The notes below the pieces were generated by a model. It was not told the origin of the DNA, ran no database searches, and was given only the letters and a program-made list of their open reading frames with translations. 64,000 bases of DNA from Pseudoalteromonas sp. P1-25. GTDB lineage: Bacteria; Pseudomonadota; Gammaproteobacteria; Enterobacterales; Alteromonadaceae. Location of the stretch: contig NZ_LKDW01000025.1 in the NCBI RefSeq assembly GCF_001401805.1, forward strand, positions 1 through 64,000, read 5' to 3'. The position numbers and the translations under genes are program-made. Below, piece by piece: positions 1-10,576 of the stretch; position 1 is the first letter of the stretch; the number at the start of each line of letters is the position of its first letter.

Positions 1-88
1 TGGAGAGATAGGGATTTGAACCCTAGATAGGCTACAAACCTATGCCGGTTTTCAAGACCGGTGCATTCGACCACTCTGCCATCTCTCC
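1..88 (-). tRNA. tRNA-Ser(UGA), 3' end cut by window edge
   Basis: Read on the minus strand, the 7-bp acceptor stem (GGAGAGA / TCTCTCC) closes between positions 88 and 2. The anticodon loop CTTGAAA gives anticodon UGA, and a long variable arm typical of serine tRNAs lies between the anticodon and T arms. The T loop reads GTTCAAATC. Position 1 would be the discriminator base, and any encoded CCA lies outside the window. Confidence 0.93.
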
Positions 89-339
89 GCACGGCCTGCA
101 TAATAGGGAAACCCATTGGCTTTGTGAAGCTTTTTTTTAAAAAAATTGTTTAAGTGCTTAAAAAACAATTAATTTGTTTAAAGATAAAACAAAAAACTCA
201 TTTTTGGTGGTTAAATGAACTTTAATTAAAAAATAACACTCTATTGATCTACAAAGGTTTGCCCAAACATATAAGAGTTGGTAATCTAATTTTAGTTAAA
301 TTATCGAAACAAACATGTTTCACTTAAAGGAGCTCTACA

Positions 340-1005
340 ATGGCATTTAATCATTCGTACAATACCGCTAAACCGGTAATGTCGACCATTGAAACAAACA
401 AGGTACTTAAAAACACCTATTTCTTACTGGCCATGACATTAGCATTTAGTGCTGTTACGGCGGGTATTTCAATGGCATTACAATTACCTTACTTTATGGG
501 AATTGTGTTCACACTGGTTTCGTTTGGTTTATTATTTGTTGTAAACAAAAAAGCAGACTCAGCTTCAGGCGTATTTTGGGTGTTTGCTTTTACAGGCTGT
601 ATGGGCGCAGGCCTTGGCCCACTTCTTAACTATTATGCGGCTATGCCTAATGGCCCAATGCTTATTATGCAGGCGCTTGGTTCTACTGCATTAATATTTT
701 TTGGACTATCGGCTTATGCATTAAACACTAAAAAAGACTTCTCATTTATGGGTGGTTTTTTAACAGTAGGTTTATTAGTGGTTATTGTCGCAAGCATAGT
801 TAACATATTCATTGGCAGCTCGCTAATGTTTATGGTGCTTAACGCAGCTGTTGTGTTAATTATGTCTGGCTTAATCTTATTTGATACTAGCCGTATTATT
901 AATGGCGGCGAAACTAACTACATTCGCGCTACAGTGGCTTTATACTTAAACGTGTACAACTTATTTACTTCTTTACTGCACCTTCTTGGCGCAAGTGATG
1001 ACTAA
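340..1005 (+). CDS. yccA: YccA / Bax inhibitor-1 family inner-membrane protein
   Basis: This 221-residue protein has about seven hydrophobic membrane segments and almost no soluble domain, as in the Bax inhibitor-1 (UPF0005) family. Its length and N-terminus match YccA (219 residues in E. coli), which binds the FtsH-HflKC protease complex and modulates degradation of membrane proteins. The C-terminal part (ILFDTSRIINGGETNYI, then a final hydrophobic helix) is the conserved family signature. AAAGGAG stands about 8 nt before the ATG. The gene is single, follows about 250 bp of AT-rich non-coding DNA after the tRNA, and ends at a terminator hairpin. The role is inferred from homology. Confidence 0.88.
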   Translation: MAFNHSYNTAKPVMSTIETNKVLKNTYFLLAMTLAFSAVTAGISMALQLPYFMGIVFTLVSFGLLFVVNKKADSASGVFWVFAFTGCMGAGLGPLLNYYAAMPNGPMLIMQALGSTALIFFGLSAYALNTKKDFSFMGGFLTVGLLVVIVASIVNIFIGSSLMFMVLNAAVVLIMSGLILFDTSRIINGGETNYIRATVALYLNVYNLFTSLLHLLGASDD

Positions 1006-1021
1006 TTAAATAGTTCTGTTA

Positions 1022-1049
1022 AAATAGCCCCTTTATTGGGGCTTTTTTA
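1022..1049 (+). terminator. Rho-independent terminator after yccA
   Basis: AGCCCC (1026-1031) pairs with GGGGCT (1038-1043) and is followed by a run of T. It stands between yccA and the TTG start of tusD only 11 nt later, so the tus genes either have a promoter overlapping this hairpin or depend on read-through. Confidence 0.8.
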
Positions 1050-1060
1050 TTGGAATTGTT

Positions 1061-1414
1061 TTGGCGCGATTTGTTCTTTCTTTACATACTCCTCCTTCAG
1101 ATCATGACTCAACGCAACGTATTATAAAGTTTGCACATGCATGTTTAGCACAAGGCCACACCATAGATGCACTTTTTTTGTATCAAAATGGTATTTATCA
1201 CGCATCAACTCATTTTGAGCTGGCCTCTGACGAGCTGCAAATCCCTATGCACTGGCAACAACTTGCAGACAAAAATATTAATTTAATGCTTTGCGTTACT
1301 GCAGCAGAAAAACGCGGTTTAAGTACAAGCCAAACCGGTGTGTTTACAGTTGCTGGGCTTGCAGAATTTGCCATGCTAGCCAGTGATGCAGATAAATGGA
1401 TACAGTTTAAATGA
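1061..1414 (+). CDS. tusD: Sulfurtransferase TusD
   Basis: TusD is a subunit of the TusBCD complex, which takes persulfide sulfur from TusA and passes it to TusE for 2-thiolation of U34 in tRNA by MnmA. The protein has 117 residues in the DsrE fold, and the sulfur-accepting Cys falls at residue 78 (LMLCVTAAEKRGL), the position known in E. coli TusD. The start is TTG: no ATG lies in frame before the conserved MARFVLSLHTPP opening. The 3' end overlaps tusC by 4 nt (ATGA), which implies translational coupling. mnmA, the end user of the relay, lies about 4 kb downstream. Confidence 0.93.
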   Translation: MARFVLSLHTPPSDHDSTQRIIKFAHACLAQGHTIDALFLYQNGIYHASTHFELASDELQIPMHWQQLADKNINLMLCVTAAEKRGLSTSQTGVFTVAGLAEFAMLASDADKWIQFK

Positions 1415-1767
1415 AAAATGTTTTAGTCATGAGCCAATCCAGTCCCTTTGATGAACTTAATACCCGCGATGCCCTAGACATGTCGCTTATATTTGCCGCA
1501 GTTGATCAAAATATTAGCTGGCTATTTAGCGGCCCCGCCGTGCTTGCTTTAAAACATAATCAATCAACAGAGCAACTGGGTGTAAAAGATTTTTTTAAAA
1601 ACATCAAAACGCTTGAAATCTATGAAGTAGAAAACATATACGTATGTGAAAAATCATTACTTGATTACAACTTAAACAAATCTCAATTAATTATTGATTC
1701 AATCAGCCTCAATTACACTGAGCAACAACAGTTGATCTGCCAGCAAGATTTTGTGGTGAACCTATGA
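1411..1767 (+). CDS. tusC: Sulfurtransferase complex subunit TusC
   Basis: This 118-residue DsrF-like protein is the second subunit of the TusBCD sulfur relay in the cytoplasm. The family opening is visible (SQSSPFDELNTRDALDMSL, with the conserved RDALD turn), as is the central IFAAVDQNISWLFSGPAV strand. TusC has no catalytic cysteine of its own and is thought to be structural. Its ATG overlaps the tusD stop, and its own stop overlaps the tusB start by 4 nt, so the three genes are packed as one translational unit. Identification rests on family resemblance plus this order. Confidence 0.9.
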   Translation: MKNVLVMSQSSPFDELNTRDALDMSLIFAAVDQNISWLFSGPAVLALKHNQSTEQLGVKDFFKNIKTLEIYEVENIYVCEKSLLDYNLNKSQLIIDSISLNYTEQQQLICQQDFVVNL

Positions 1768-2030
1768 GTACATTACATATTTTTTCTAAGCCACTGGCTT
1801 ATTACGACTCAACCCAGCTTGAAAACTTAATCAAAGACACTGATAAAGTACTCCTTGTTGGTGATGCCTGTTACGCCGCTAAGCAATATTTTCAATTAAA
1901 CGATTCGCTATTGTTGCTTTTAGAGGATGCGCATGCACGCGGGGTTAAACTAAGTCCTGGCCAATCAATTATTAATTACGATGAGTTTGTTGCCCTGACA
2001 CTATCTACTAACCAATCTATTACCTGGTAA
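1764..2030 (+). CDS. tusB: Sulfurtransferase complex subunit TusB
   Basis: This 88-residue DsrH-like protein is the smallest subunit of the TusBCD heterohexamer. It keeps the family features: an N-terminal beta strand (MSTLHIFSKPL), a central VLLVGDACYAA segment and the hydrophobic LLLLLEDAHARG strand. The sequence alone is weak, but its length and its position between tusC (4-nt overlap) and tusE (3-nt gap) make the assignment firm. It acts in the cytoplasmic persulfide relay for tRNA 2-thiouridine. Confidence 0.88.
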   Translation: MSTLHIFSKPLAYYDSTQLENLIKDTDKVLLVGDACYAAKQYFQLNDSLLLLLEDAHARGVKLSPGQSIINYDEFVALTLSTNQSITW

Positions 2031-2033
2031 CCT

Positions 2034-2363
2034 ATGCTTGAATTTAATAATCAACAAATCGATACAGATAAACAAGGCTACTTGCTCGATTACACCATGT
2101 GGACAAAAGAGTTGGCCCCTATTATTGCCGAGCAAGAAAACATTATCTTGAGCGAACAACACTGGGAAGTGATTAATTTTGTTCGCGATTTTTATTTAGA
2201 ATATAACACCAGCCCAGCGATAAGAATGCTTGTTAAAGCCATGGCTAAAGCACTTGGCGAGGACAAAGGCAATAGTATTTATTTGTATAAATTATTCCCG
2301 AAGGGGCCTGCAAAACAAGCGACTAAAATTGCCGGATTACCTAAGCCCGCTAGGTGTATTTAA
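2034..2363 (+). CDS. tusE: Sulfurtransferase TusE
   Basis: TusE takes sulfur from TusD and presents it to MnmA. It is a 109-residue DsrC-family protein ending in ...KPARCI, with the swinging-arm Cys at residue 108, second to last, as in E. coli TusE and DsrC. The internal [15 protein letters not shown] segment is the conserved helix. It closes the tusDCBE operon. Its TAA overlaps the ATG of the next gene (TAATG at 2361-2365), so rluE is probably coupled to it. Confidence 0.93.
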   Translation: MLEFNNQQIDTDKQGYLLDYTMWTKELAPIIAEQENIILSEQHWEVINFVRDFYLEYNTSPAIRMLVKAMAKALGEDKGNSIYLYKLFPKGPAKQATKIAGLPKPARCI

Positions 2364-3049
2364 TGGTGAATAAACCAATGCATAACCGCGCAACTAAAAG
2401 CACTAACAAACGCACTACAGGTAGAACTTACTCACGCAGTGCATTCACTAAAAAAAGCACAACTTCGCGTGAAGTTAAACCCGCGATAGCAGCTAAAGAT
2501 AGAAAAATTGTTTTATTTAACAAACCATACGATGTGCTTTGTCAATTTACAGATGATGCCAATAGAAAAACGTTAGCTGAATTTATTCCCATTAAAGATG
2601 TATACGCAGCAGGCAGACTCGACCGCGACAGTGAAGGGTTATTACTTTTAACAAACTGCGGAAAGCTTCAAAATACCCTTACCGCACCAAGTAAAAAAAC
2701 CAATAAAACCTATTGGGTGCAAGTTGAAGGCGAGCCAAGTGCAGACGCTATTAATGCCCTATGTAAAGGTGTTGAACTAAAAGATGGTATTACCTTACCC
2801 GCAAATGTAAAAATTATTGATGAGCCTGAAGTTTGGCCTCGCGTGCCACCGGTTAGAGAGCGAAAATCGATTCCTACAACGTGGTTAAGCATTACAATTA
2901 ACGAAGGACGTAATAGGCAAGTTCGTCGTATGACTGCGCATGTTGGGCACCCCACATTAAGGCTTATTCGCTACAGCATTGGTAATTATACGCTTGATGG
3001 CATTGAGAGCGCTCAGTACAGTGTTATCAAAGGTGGTAAAAATGCATAA
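2363..3049 (+). CDS. rluE: 23S rRNA pseudouridine(2457) synthase RluE
   Basis: This RsuA/RluB/RluE-class enzyme makes a pseudouridine at U2457 of 23S rRNA. The catalytic Asp sits in [17 protein letters not shown], and a second conserved stretch, [22 protein letters not shown], is typical of the class. A basic N-terminal tail of about 40 residues (Arg, Thr and Ser rich) precedes the catalytic domain, and no S4 domain is seen, as expected for RluE. I chose the ATG at 2363, which overlaps the tusE stop, rather than the GTG at 2354. The downstream order nudJ-mnmA-hflD-purB is the same as in E. coli. Confidence 0.92.
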   Translation: MVNKPMHNRATKSTNKRTTGRTYSRSAFTKKSTTSREVKPAIAAKDRKIVLFNKPYDVLCQFTDDANRKTLAEFIPIKDVYAAGRLDRDSEGLLLLTNCGKLQNTLTAPSKKTNKTYWVQVEGEPSADAINALCKGVELKDGITLPANVKIIDEPEVWPRVPPVRERKSIPTTWLSITINEGRNRQVRRMTAHVGHPTLRLIRYSIGNYTLDGIESAQYSVIKGGKNA

Positions 3050-3485
3050 GCCCCATGTGACGGTTGCTGCTGTAGTAAAAAAAGGAGACCGCTTTTTACT
3101 AGTAAAAGAGCGAGATAAATTTACTGCTACTATTTGCTATAACCAACCTGCCGGCCATTTAGAACTAGACGAAACACTGGCTCAAGCAGCCAGCAGAGAG
3201 CTTTTTGAAGAGACAGGTTTAACCTTAACCCCAATTGGTTTAGTCGGTATTTACAACTTACATGCAGCAAACGGAATACATTATTTGCGCTTTTGTTTTC
3301 TGTTTGATGGCGCTCAAATCACTACTGAGCCCTGCCCAAAAGATGCAGATATAATGAGTGCTGACTGGCACACTTTAGAGGACATAAAAACGCTGCCTCT
3401 CAGAAGCCATCTCGTTTTAAAATGCATTGAAGACAGCCTGAATCGCCCTATTCAGGACGTTAGCTTTATTTATGACGATAATTAA
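3042..3485 (+). CDS. nudJ: Nudix phosphohydrolase NudJ
   Basis: This 147-residue protein holds a complete Nudix box, G-x5-E-x7-REL-x-EE-x-G, spanning [17 protein letters not shown] and FEETG. E. coli NudJ (153 residues) hydrolyses nucleoside tri- and diphosphates and the thiamine precursor HMP-PP, and lies between rluE and mnmA, as here. The ATG at 3042 overlaps the end of rluE by 8 nt and has AAAGGTGG in front of it. An in-frame upstream extension into rluE (to 2979) is rejected because it lacks a ribosome binding site and adds no family sequence. The substrate in this organism is inferred. Confidence 0.9.
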   Translation: MHKPHVTVAAVVKKGDRFLLVKERDKFTATICYNQPAGHLELDETLAQAASRELFEETGLTLTPIGLVGIYNLHAANGIHYLRFCFLFDGAQITTEPCPKDADIMSADWHTLEDIKTLPLRSHLVLKCIEDSLNRPIQDVSFIYDDN

Positions 3486-3539
3486 ACATTTTCACTTTGT
3501 ATAATTCTCAAATCTATATAAATAGTCCAACGCTATAAA

Positions 3540-4808
3540 TTAACTTAATGCTAAACAATTTCGTCCCTGCCTTTTTGAATAATAAAGTGCGCTATCGGCG
3601 GCCTTAACAAACTCTTTTTGATCGCAATTATCATCTTCACCAATCGCGTTAATACCCATACTAAGGGTTAAGTAACCGGTAAAACTATCTTCATGAGGGA
3701 TACGGAGCTCTTCAATTGCCTTTTGAATATGCTCAGCTATAAACAAAGCCCCTTGTTTATCTGTTTGTGGTAGCAATACAACAAACTCTTCACCGCCATA
3801 ACGCGCTACAAAATCTTCGGTACGGCTTACCGTACACGCTATTGCTTGCGCCACGTTATACAAACATAAATCACCTTCAACATGTCCGTAGCGGTCGTTA
3901 AATAGTTTAAAGTGATCAATATCAATTAAAATAATCGCTAAATCGTCACCACATTCAACAGCTTTTTCAAACTCTTTACTTAGCTTTTCATCAAAACGAC
4001 GTCTATTTGCTATTTGCGTTAGTGAATCTAAAAACGCCATATCGCGTAAAATATTTTGATCTTCCAAACGTTTGGTCGCATCGTTAAATACGGCAATATA
4101 TTCATCCCCTAAGTTAATGCCAGATACTTCCATCGTAATCGTATTACCGTTTTTACATGTAACATGATAATCATGCGCGGGGATGTCTTGCCCTGTTTCA
4201 TTGCCCACTTCTAACGCCGCTTGCCACGTTTTTTTCACAGATTCTCGATAGTGAGGGTCTGGGTATGCATTAACCCACCATTGCTCTAAGTTAGGTAAGT
4301 CATCGACGGTATAACCAAATACATCTATAAAGCGTTGATTAACCCTAATAATATCACCTGTTTTCGCACATACATTAGAGATAGGCATAGGCAAAATAGT
4401 AAATAAATGGGCGTAGTGGCTCATCTCGTGGCGCTTCATAGGATGATGCATTTTTTTAGATAAGAAACTGTACGGCGCATCTTCTTTTTCGTGCGAAAGT
4501 GAATGTTCCATTGTTAATACAAAGTACCACTCTTTCCACCACTTTTGTGTTGCTTCAATTAAAGCTACTTCAGATTGGTTTATTAAATCTAGAGAACTGG
4601 AGACAGAATTAAAAATATCATCAACTGGGCAAGCGTGTTGAAAATCTACAGGTAAGGTATGTTTAAAAATTTCATGAAAAAGTTTATAGGCTGATTGCTT
4701 AAACTCACTCGTCGGGTTTTCTAGTAACTGCTTCACGTGAAAACTAGAATTTGTGGTATAAAATGTTATTAAAGTCGAAAGTTTTTTTACCTGAAAGGCG
4801 TAGTTCAT
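3540..4808 (-). CDS. PAS-GGDEF diguanylate cyclase
   Basis: This cytoplasmic protein of 422 residues makes cyclic di-GMP. About 120 N-terminal residues of unknown fold come first. A PAS domain follows (about residues 125-245, with GDIIRVNQRFIDVFGYT and the dimer-helix start). The GGDEF domain covers about 255-420. The active-site motif reads GGEEF and the metal-binding IDIDHFKLFND is intact. RTED, five residues before GGEEF, is the RxxD inhibitory site, so product feedback is expected. No membrane segment is seen. The gene stands alone on the minus strand, converging on nudJ. The PAS ligand cannot be read from the sequence. Confidence 0.9.
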   Translation of the reverse strand: MNYAFQVKKLSTLITFYTTNSSFHVKQLLENPTSEFKQSAYKLFHEIFKHTLPVDFQHACPVDDIFNSVSSSLDLINQSEVALIEATQKWWKEWYFVLTMEHSLSHEKEDAPYSFLSKKMHHPMKRHEMSHYAHLFTILPMPISNVCAKTGDIIRVNQRFIDVFGYTVDDLPNLEQWWVNAYPDPHYRESVKKTWQAALEVGNETGQDIPAHDYHVTCKNGNTITMEVSGINLGDEYIAVFNDATKRLEDQNILRDMAFLDSLTQIANRRRFDEKLSKEFEKAVECGDDLAIILIDIDHFKLFNDRYGHVEGDLCLYNVAQAIACTVSRTEDFVARYGGEEFVVLLPQTDKQGALFIAEHIQKAIEELRIPHEDSFTGYLTLSMGINAIGEDDNCDQKEFVKAADSALYYSKRQGRNCLALS

Positions 4809-5146
4809 ATATTCATTCCATTGAAAATATTAAGGCTATAAATGCAGAGTTAATACAAAAATCCTGCTTGCCTCTTAAATTATTCTGCAAACACAAGGTA
4901 ATATGCTCAACATTATTATGTGCTCGGACAATAATGGCACCGAAATAACTTTTTACAATGGCTTATTTAAATTTTTCATCATTTTTTATTTCAAATGCGA
5001 TTCAGTCTTATTTGCTATTGGTTATATGAATAAAATAACGACAAAAACGTGCGTTTGCGCTACTCCTCCCTTTAAGCAAAAACAAAATGCGTGCTATAAT
5101 CGCGGCCTTTCCAAGTTAACAGCAAACTGTATAAGCGAAATTATTC
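4809..5146. other. Intergenic region between the cyclase gene and mnmA
   Basis: This 338-bp AT-rich stretch lies between divergent genes. Short open frames here have no ribosome binding site and no family sequence. The part next to mnmA carries an extended -10 promoter, listed separately. No RNA gene or repeat was found in it. Confidence 0.6.
5072..5100 (+). promoter_or_regulatory. Candidate extended -10 promoter for mnmA
   Basis: TATAAT at 5095-5100 is preceded by TGC, which gives the extended -10 TGnTATAAT. The -35 position (about 5072-5077, TTAAGC) is weak, as is common with extended -10 promoters. It would place the mRNA start about 40 nt before the mnmA ATG. Confidence 0.6.
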
Positions 5147-6247
5147 ATGAGCGAAAATAGTCACATTAAAGTCATCGTTGGTATGTCCGGCGGTGTTGAT
5201 TCTTCTGTATCTGCATATTTATTACAGCAACAGGGCTACCAAGTAGAAGGCCTGTTTATGAAGAACTGGGAAGAAGACGACAATGACGAATACTGTGCAG
5301 CCGCTGAAGATTTAAAAGATGCGCAAGCAGTGTGTGACAAATTAGGCATCGAGCTTCATACCGTTAACTTTGCAGCAGAGTATTGGGATAACGTTTTTGA
5401 GTACTTTTTAGAAGAGTATAAAGCGGGCCGAACGCCAAACCCTGATATTATGTGTAACAAAGAAATTAAGTTTAAAGCGTTTTTAGAATTTGCTGCCCAA
5501 GCACTTGGCGCCGATTTTATTGCTACAGGCCATTATGTTCGTCGTGAATTACGCGACGACAAGTACGTTATGTGCCGAGGCTTAGACGATAACAAAGATC
5601 AAAGCTATTTCTTATACACTTTAAGCCATGAGCATATAGGCCAAACCCTTTTCCCAGTAGGTGATATAGCTAAACCTGAAGTACGCCGTATCGCAGAAGA
5701 GCAAGACTTAATCACCCACGATAAAAAAGACAGCACCGGTATTTGTTTTATTGGGGAGCGCAAATTTAAAGACTTTTTACAAAAGTTTTTACCTGCTCAA
5801 CCAGGTGTGATCGAAGACACAGATGGCAACAACGTAGGTGAACACGAAGGGCTTATGTATCATACACTAGGCCAGCGTAAAGGGTTACTAATTGGTGGCA
5901 TGAAAGAAGGCTCTGGCGAGCCATGGTATGTTGTAGATAAAGACGTTGAGCGCAATGTACTGGTTGTAGGGCAAGGTAAAGACCACCCTCGCCTTTACAG
6001 CAATGGCCTAAACGCTAATCAATTACATTGGGTAGACCGTGTTGGCCCGCAAGGCACCACGCGCTGTACCGTTAAAACTCGTTACCGCCAAGAAGATATT
6101 AATTGTACCCTTCTCGTTGGCGAAGATGGTATGGCACGCGTATTGTTTGATGAGCCACAAAAAGCCGTTACACCGGGTCAGTCAGCTGTATTTTATGCCG
6201 ATGAGGTGTGTTTAGGTGGTGGTATTATTGATTCGGTGATCAAGTAA
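5147..6247 (+). CDS. mnmA: tRNA 2-thiouridylase MnmA
   Basis: MnmA activates C2 of the wobble uridine in tRNA-Lys, -Glu and -Gln with ATP and inserts the sulfur delivered by TusE. The P-loop GMSGGVDSS is at about residue 12. The two catalytic cysteines are Cys103 (DIMCNKE) and Cys200 (STGICFIG), matching Cys102 and Cys199 in E. coli. Length is 366 residues, the family norm. The sulfur relay genes tusDCBE lie just upstream, past rluE-nudJ. The stop overlaps the hflD ATG by one base (TAATG). Confidence 0.97.
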   Translation: MSENSHIKVIVGMSGGVDSSVSAYLLQQQGYQVEGLFMKNWEEDDNDEYCAAAEDLKDAQAVCDKLGIELHTVNFAAEYWDNVFEYFLEEYKAGRTPNPDIMCNKEIKFKAFLEFAAQALGADFIATGHYVRRELRDDKYVMCRGLDDNKDQSYFLYTLSHEHIGQTLFPVGDIAKPEVRRIAEEQDLITHDKKDSTGICFIGERKFKDFLQKFLPAQPGVIEDTDGNNVGEHEGLMYHTLGQRKGLLIGGMKEGSGEPWYVVDKDVERNVLVVGQGKDHPRLYSNGLNANQLHWVDRVGPQGTTRCTVKTRYRQEDINCTLLVGEDGMARVLFDEPQKAVTPGQSAVFYADEVCLGGGIIDSVIK

Positions 6248-6849
6248 TGAATGAACACCAAGTCATGGCGCTTGCCGCCATGTGCCAAGTGGCTAAACAA
6301 GTACAAAAAATTGCCCAGTACGGCAGTGCAAACGATTCAGATTTAGATGTGCTTTTTACAAGTATTGTACAAACATCTCCCGCATCACCGGTTGATGTTT
6401 ATCAAGGTACGCATAACTTACGCGACGGCTATAAAACATTAATGGCACAGCTGACTGCTGGCACTCAAAAAGATGTCGAAATAGTTAAGTACGTAGGTGG
6501 TTTAATGCAACTTGAACGTATTTTAAATAACGAGCCAAAAAGCTTAGCTGAACTTGGCCGCCGTATCGACGACATTCATCGTCGCTTAGATCACTTTGCC
6601 ATAACCGATGACACCGTAGTTGCCGGTTTAGCAGATATATACTCGTCGGTGCTAAGCCCCCTTGGGCACCGAATTCAGGTTTATGGTAAACCCGAGTTAT
6701 TAAAACAGCAGCAAACGCAAAATAAAATTCGTGCACTTTTATTAGCAGGAATTCGCAGTGCTGTATTATGGCGACAAATGGGCGGTAAACGCCGTCACTT
6801 TTTCTTTGCAAAAAGAAAAATTCTCGCTATTGCAAAAACAAAAATTTAA
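6247..6849 (+). CDS. hflD: HflD family protein
   Basis: This 200-residue, mostly helical protein is found between mnmA and purB across gammaproteobacteria. In E. coli, HflD (213 residues) is a peripheral membrane protein that interacts with the lambda CII protein; its general cell role is unclear. The N-terminal AAMCQVAKQVQKIAQYG and the later LAELGRRIDDIHRRLDHF are recognisable family segments. Translation is probably coupled to mnmA. The C-terminus is very basic. Confidence 0.92.
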   Translation: MNEHQVMALAAMCQVAKQVQKIAQYGSANDSDLDVLFTSIVQTSPASPVDVYQGTHNLRDGYKTLMAQLTAGTQKDVEIVKYVGGLMQLERILNNEPKSLAELGRRIDDIHRRLDHFAITDDTVVAGLADIYSSVLSPLGHRIQVYGKPELLKQQQTQNKIRALLLAGIRSAVLWRQMGGKRRHFFFAKRKILAIAKTKI

Positions 6850-6866
6850 TTATCGTTCAAAACTAA

Positions 6867-8252
<1,386 letters not shown>

Positions 8253-8270
8253 GTAGTCAATTGCAAATAT

Positions 8271-8304
8271 AAAAAGCGAAAGGATAATCCCTTTCGCTTT
8301 TTTT
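8271..8304 (+). terminator. Rho-independent terminator after purB
   Basis: AAAAAGCGAAAGG (8271-8283) pairs with CCTTTCGCTTTTT (8290 onward), followed by more T. The flanking A and T tracts make it potentially active in both directions. Confidence 0.9.
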
Positions 8305-8329
8305 GTACTAAAAATTATAGGCCTACTCT

Positions 8330-9475
8330 ATGTACCAATTAAAAATAAACACCCTCAGTGAACAAGAATTTTTAAACCAATATTGGCAAAAAAAGCCGCT
8401 ATTGATTAAACAAGGTTTTACAGACTTTCAAGACCCAATAGAGGCTGAAGAGCTTGCCGGTCTTGCAATGGAAGAAAGCATAGAGTCGCGTATTGTTACT
8501 AACCATAATAACGATTGGCAAGCATACCAAGGCCCATTTGAAGACTTTGAAAAACTCACTGAGCAACACGCAACTTTACTGGTACAAGCGGTTGATCATT
8601 GGCATAGCGATGCTGCACAACTGCTAGAGCCGTTTAGGTTTATACCTAACTGGCGAATAGATGACTTAATGATCAGCTACTCTACCCCTAAAGGTGGAGT
8701 GGGCCCACATTTAGACCAGTATGATGTATTTATAATCCAAGGTGAAGGTAAGCGCCATTGGCGTGTTGGCTTGCCCGACCCTACTCTTAAGCAATTTACA
8801 CAAAATAAAAAACTACTCCAGGTTGAGCAATTTGAAGCGGTAATAGATTGTATTTTAGAACCCGGCGATATTTTATATATACCACCTGGGTGCCCACATG
8901 AAGGCTATGCTATAGAAAACGCCTTAAATTATTCAGTGGGTTTTAGAGCGCCTAACCAACAAGACTTATTTTCGAGTTTTGCCGATCATATTATTGATAC
9001 TGATAGCGGCCAAAAACGCTATTCTGATCACACATTAACGCTAAGAGACGCTAAAGGTGAGCTTTTAGATAGCGAAGCCAATAAAGTTAAAACCCTTATG
9101 CAAGCGCTTCTTAATAACGATGAGTTATTTAAACAATGGCTGGGTAACACTCTAAGTCAGCCCAAGCATGAAATGGACTTAGCACCGCTTGAAGCCCCTT
9201 TAACTTGCGAACAAATGAGTGAATTAATTGCCAGCAATAACGATGAGTTTGAGCGTTTAGGTGGCACACGTGCTATTTTTCAGCAATGTGAAGATACCTT
9301 ACTGCTAAGCATTAATGGTGAGAACTATTTATTACCCCTCTCGGATTTAAAAGCCGTTAGACTTTTAACTGATAATAGTTATTTTAACACTGAAGATTTA
9401 GACCAAGCCCAACCAAGCCTAGTTTTTATTCAAACTTTTACTACACTAGTTAATGAGGGAGTTTGGTTTAACTAG
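8330..9475 (+). CDS. roxA: Ribosomal protein uL16 3-hydroxylase RoxA (JmjC oxygenase)
   Basis: This Fe(II)/2-oxoglutarate oxygenase of the YcfD/RoxA group hydroxylates an arginine of ribosomal protein uL16 in E. coli. The iron-binding HxD is in GPHLDQYDVFIIQ. The distal His is in the cupin strand with DILYIPPGCPHEGYA. The N-terminal EQEFLNQYWQKKPLLIKQGF is the family opening. Length is 381 residues (373 in E. coli). A C-terminal winged-helix-like dimer region follows. The next gene begins 9 nt later, so the two probably share a transcript. Confidence 0.93.
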   Translation: MYQLKINTLSEQEFLNQYWQKKPLLIKQGFTDFQDPIEAEELAGLAMEESIESRIVTNHNNDWQAYQGPFEDFEKLTEQHATLLVQAVDHWHSDAAQLLEPFRFIPNWRIDDLMISYSTPKGGVGPHLDQYDVFIIQGEGKRHWRVGLPDPTLKQFTQNKKLLQVEQFEAVIDCILEPGDILYIPPGCPHEGYAIENALNYSVGFRAPNQQDLFSSFADHIIDTDSGQKRYSDHTLTLRDAKGELLDSEANKVKTLMQALLNNDELFKQWLGNTLSQPKHEMDLAPLEAPLTCEQMSELIASNNDEFERLGGTRAIFQQCEDTLLLSINGENYLLPLSDLKAVRLLTDNSYFNTEDLDQAQPSLVFIQTFTTLVNEGVWFN

Positions 9476-9484
9476 GGGTGTTCT

Positions 9485-9943
9485 ATGAGCTATCAAGTTA
9501 ATAAAGTAGAGTGGGATATACAAAAAGACCTGCTACAACAAATACGTGAAAAGGTTTTTGTATACGAATTACACATCCCCAAACGCATAGAATTTGATAG
9601 CCTCGATAAAATTGCTCACCACGTTTTAGTGACTGATGAATGCAAATTGCCTGTTGCTACAGGCAGGCTTTGTACCGACGGGTTAATAGGCCGAATTGCT
9701 GTACTGCCAGAGCACCGAAATCGTCATGTATACACATCGCTGCTGACCTTTATTGTTCAACTAGCCGCAAACGACGGCCATAAAGCCATTAGTATTAATT
9801 GCATATTAAATGAAGTAGAGCGTTTTAAGCAAAATGGGTTCAAGCAGCAAGGCACTGTATTTATGGAAGCAGGCATACCCAGACAGCGTATGCTCTGTGA
9901 AGTATCGCAGTTTGTTACCAAACCCTTTACGTTAGTACATTAA
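9485..9943 (+). CDS. GNAT family N-acetyltransferase
   Basis: The 152-residue protein has the GNAT fold. It opens with the ElaA-like segment IREKVFVYELHIPKRIEFD. The acetyl-CoA binding region is IGRIAVLPEHRNRHVYTSLL, where the usual Q/RxxGxG/A loop reads RNRHVY, so the canonical glycine is replaced. The end (FKQNGFKQQGTVFMEAGIPRQRM) resembles acetyltransferases of the ElaA group. The substrate is unknown. It follows roxA closely, with AGGGGTG before the ATG. Confidence 0.8.
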   Translation: MSYQVNKVEWDIQKDLLQQIREKVFVYELHIPKRIEFDSLDKIAHHVLVTDECKLPVATGRLCTDGLIGRIAVLPEHRNRHVYTSLLTFIVQLAANDGHKAISINCILNEVERFKQNGFKQQGTVFMEAGIPRQRMLCEVSQFVTKPFTLVH

Positions 9944-9966
9944 AAAAGGGCGTAAATTGCCCTTTT
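9944..9966. terminator. Terminator hairpin between converging genes
   Basis: AAAAGGGC (9944-9951) pairs with GCCCTTTT (9959-9966). A-runs on one side and T-runs on the other let it serve both the acetyltransferase gene and the converging gene at 9989. Confidence 0.7.
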
Positions 9967-9988
9967 AGATGTTCATACATGCGTCTTT

Positions 9989-10435
9989 CTATTTTGGCTC
10001 ATTGGCCCAAAGTTGCTCGTTTTCATGCATTTCGTATAAACCATGAGCACGGTTTATAAGTAAGTTAGCAAAATCTACTTGGGTTTTATCACGAGCACCC
10101 ACACTCATTATTTGATCGGCTTTTAACTGCCATTGTAACGAAAAATAACGCATGGCATCGCGTGCATCTTTTGCTGCACTTACTTCAGCATGATCTGTTG
10201 GTAAGCGCCCTGTTATCACCCAATAGCTCTTACCGTTTTGTGCTTTAAATTTCCACATAGCACACAGTGGCGCTAAAAAACGGCTATCTTTGTCTATTAC
10301 TGATTTAGGCATAATGCCTTTTTCTGCTAAATATTTTTGAGCGTTTTGAAAACATTCGCGTTGCCAAGCAACACGTTGCTGCTCTATTTGTGCTTGCTCT
10401 TGCGCTGTTAATGGTTTTTTTTCTTCTTGCTGCAT
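9989..10435 (-). CDS. Conserved protein, DUF4826-like
   Basis: This 148-residue soluble, Gln-rich protein has no signal peptide or membrane segment. It resembles a family recalled as DUF4826 from marine gammaproteobacteria, with conserved FLAPLCAMWKFKAQ, YWVITGRLPTDH and a C-terminal ENEQLWANEP. The function is unknown. It is transcribed alone, converging on the acetyltransferase gene. The family name is from memory and needs a profile search. Confidence 0.65.
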   Translation of the reverse strand: MQQEEKKPLTAQEQAQIEQQRVAWQRECFQNAQKYLAEKGIMPKSVIDKDSRFLAPLCAMWKFKAQNGKSYWVITGRLPTDHAEVSAAKDARDAMRYFSLQWQLKADQIMSVGARDKTQVDFANLLINRAHGLYEMHENEQLWANEPK

Positions 10436-10576
10436 TTTATTAACCTTTACTGCTTTTTTCTACACTCTAAGTGCATAACAAATAAGGTGCAAGCATAAAA
10501 CAGTTGCTTTGCACCTTAAATACATCATTTGATTTGTTTTTAGCCACAATTACGTTTAAACAATAATAAATCGCTG

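Noticed and set aside
4751..5160. Two short plus-strand frames in the gap before mnmA.
   Set aside because: They have no ribosome binding site and no family sequence, they overlap the cyclase start or the mnmA promoter, and their composition is that of non-coding DNA.
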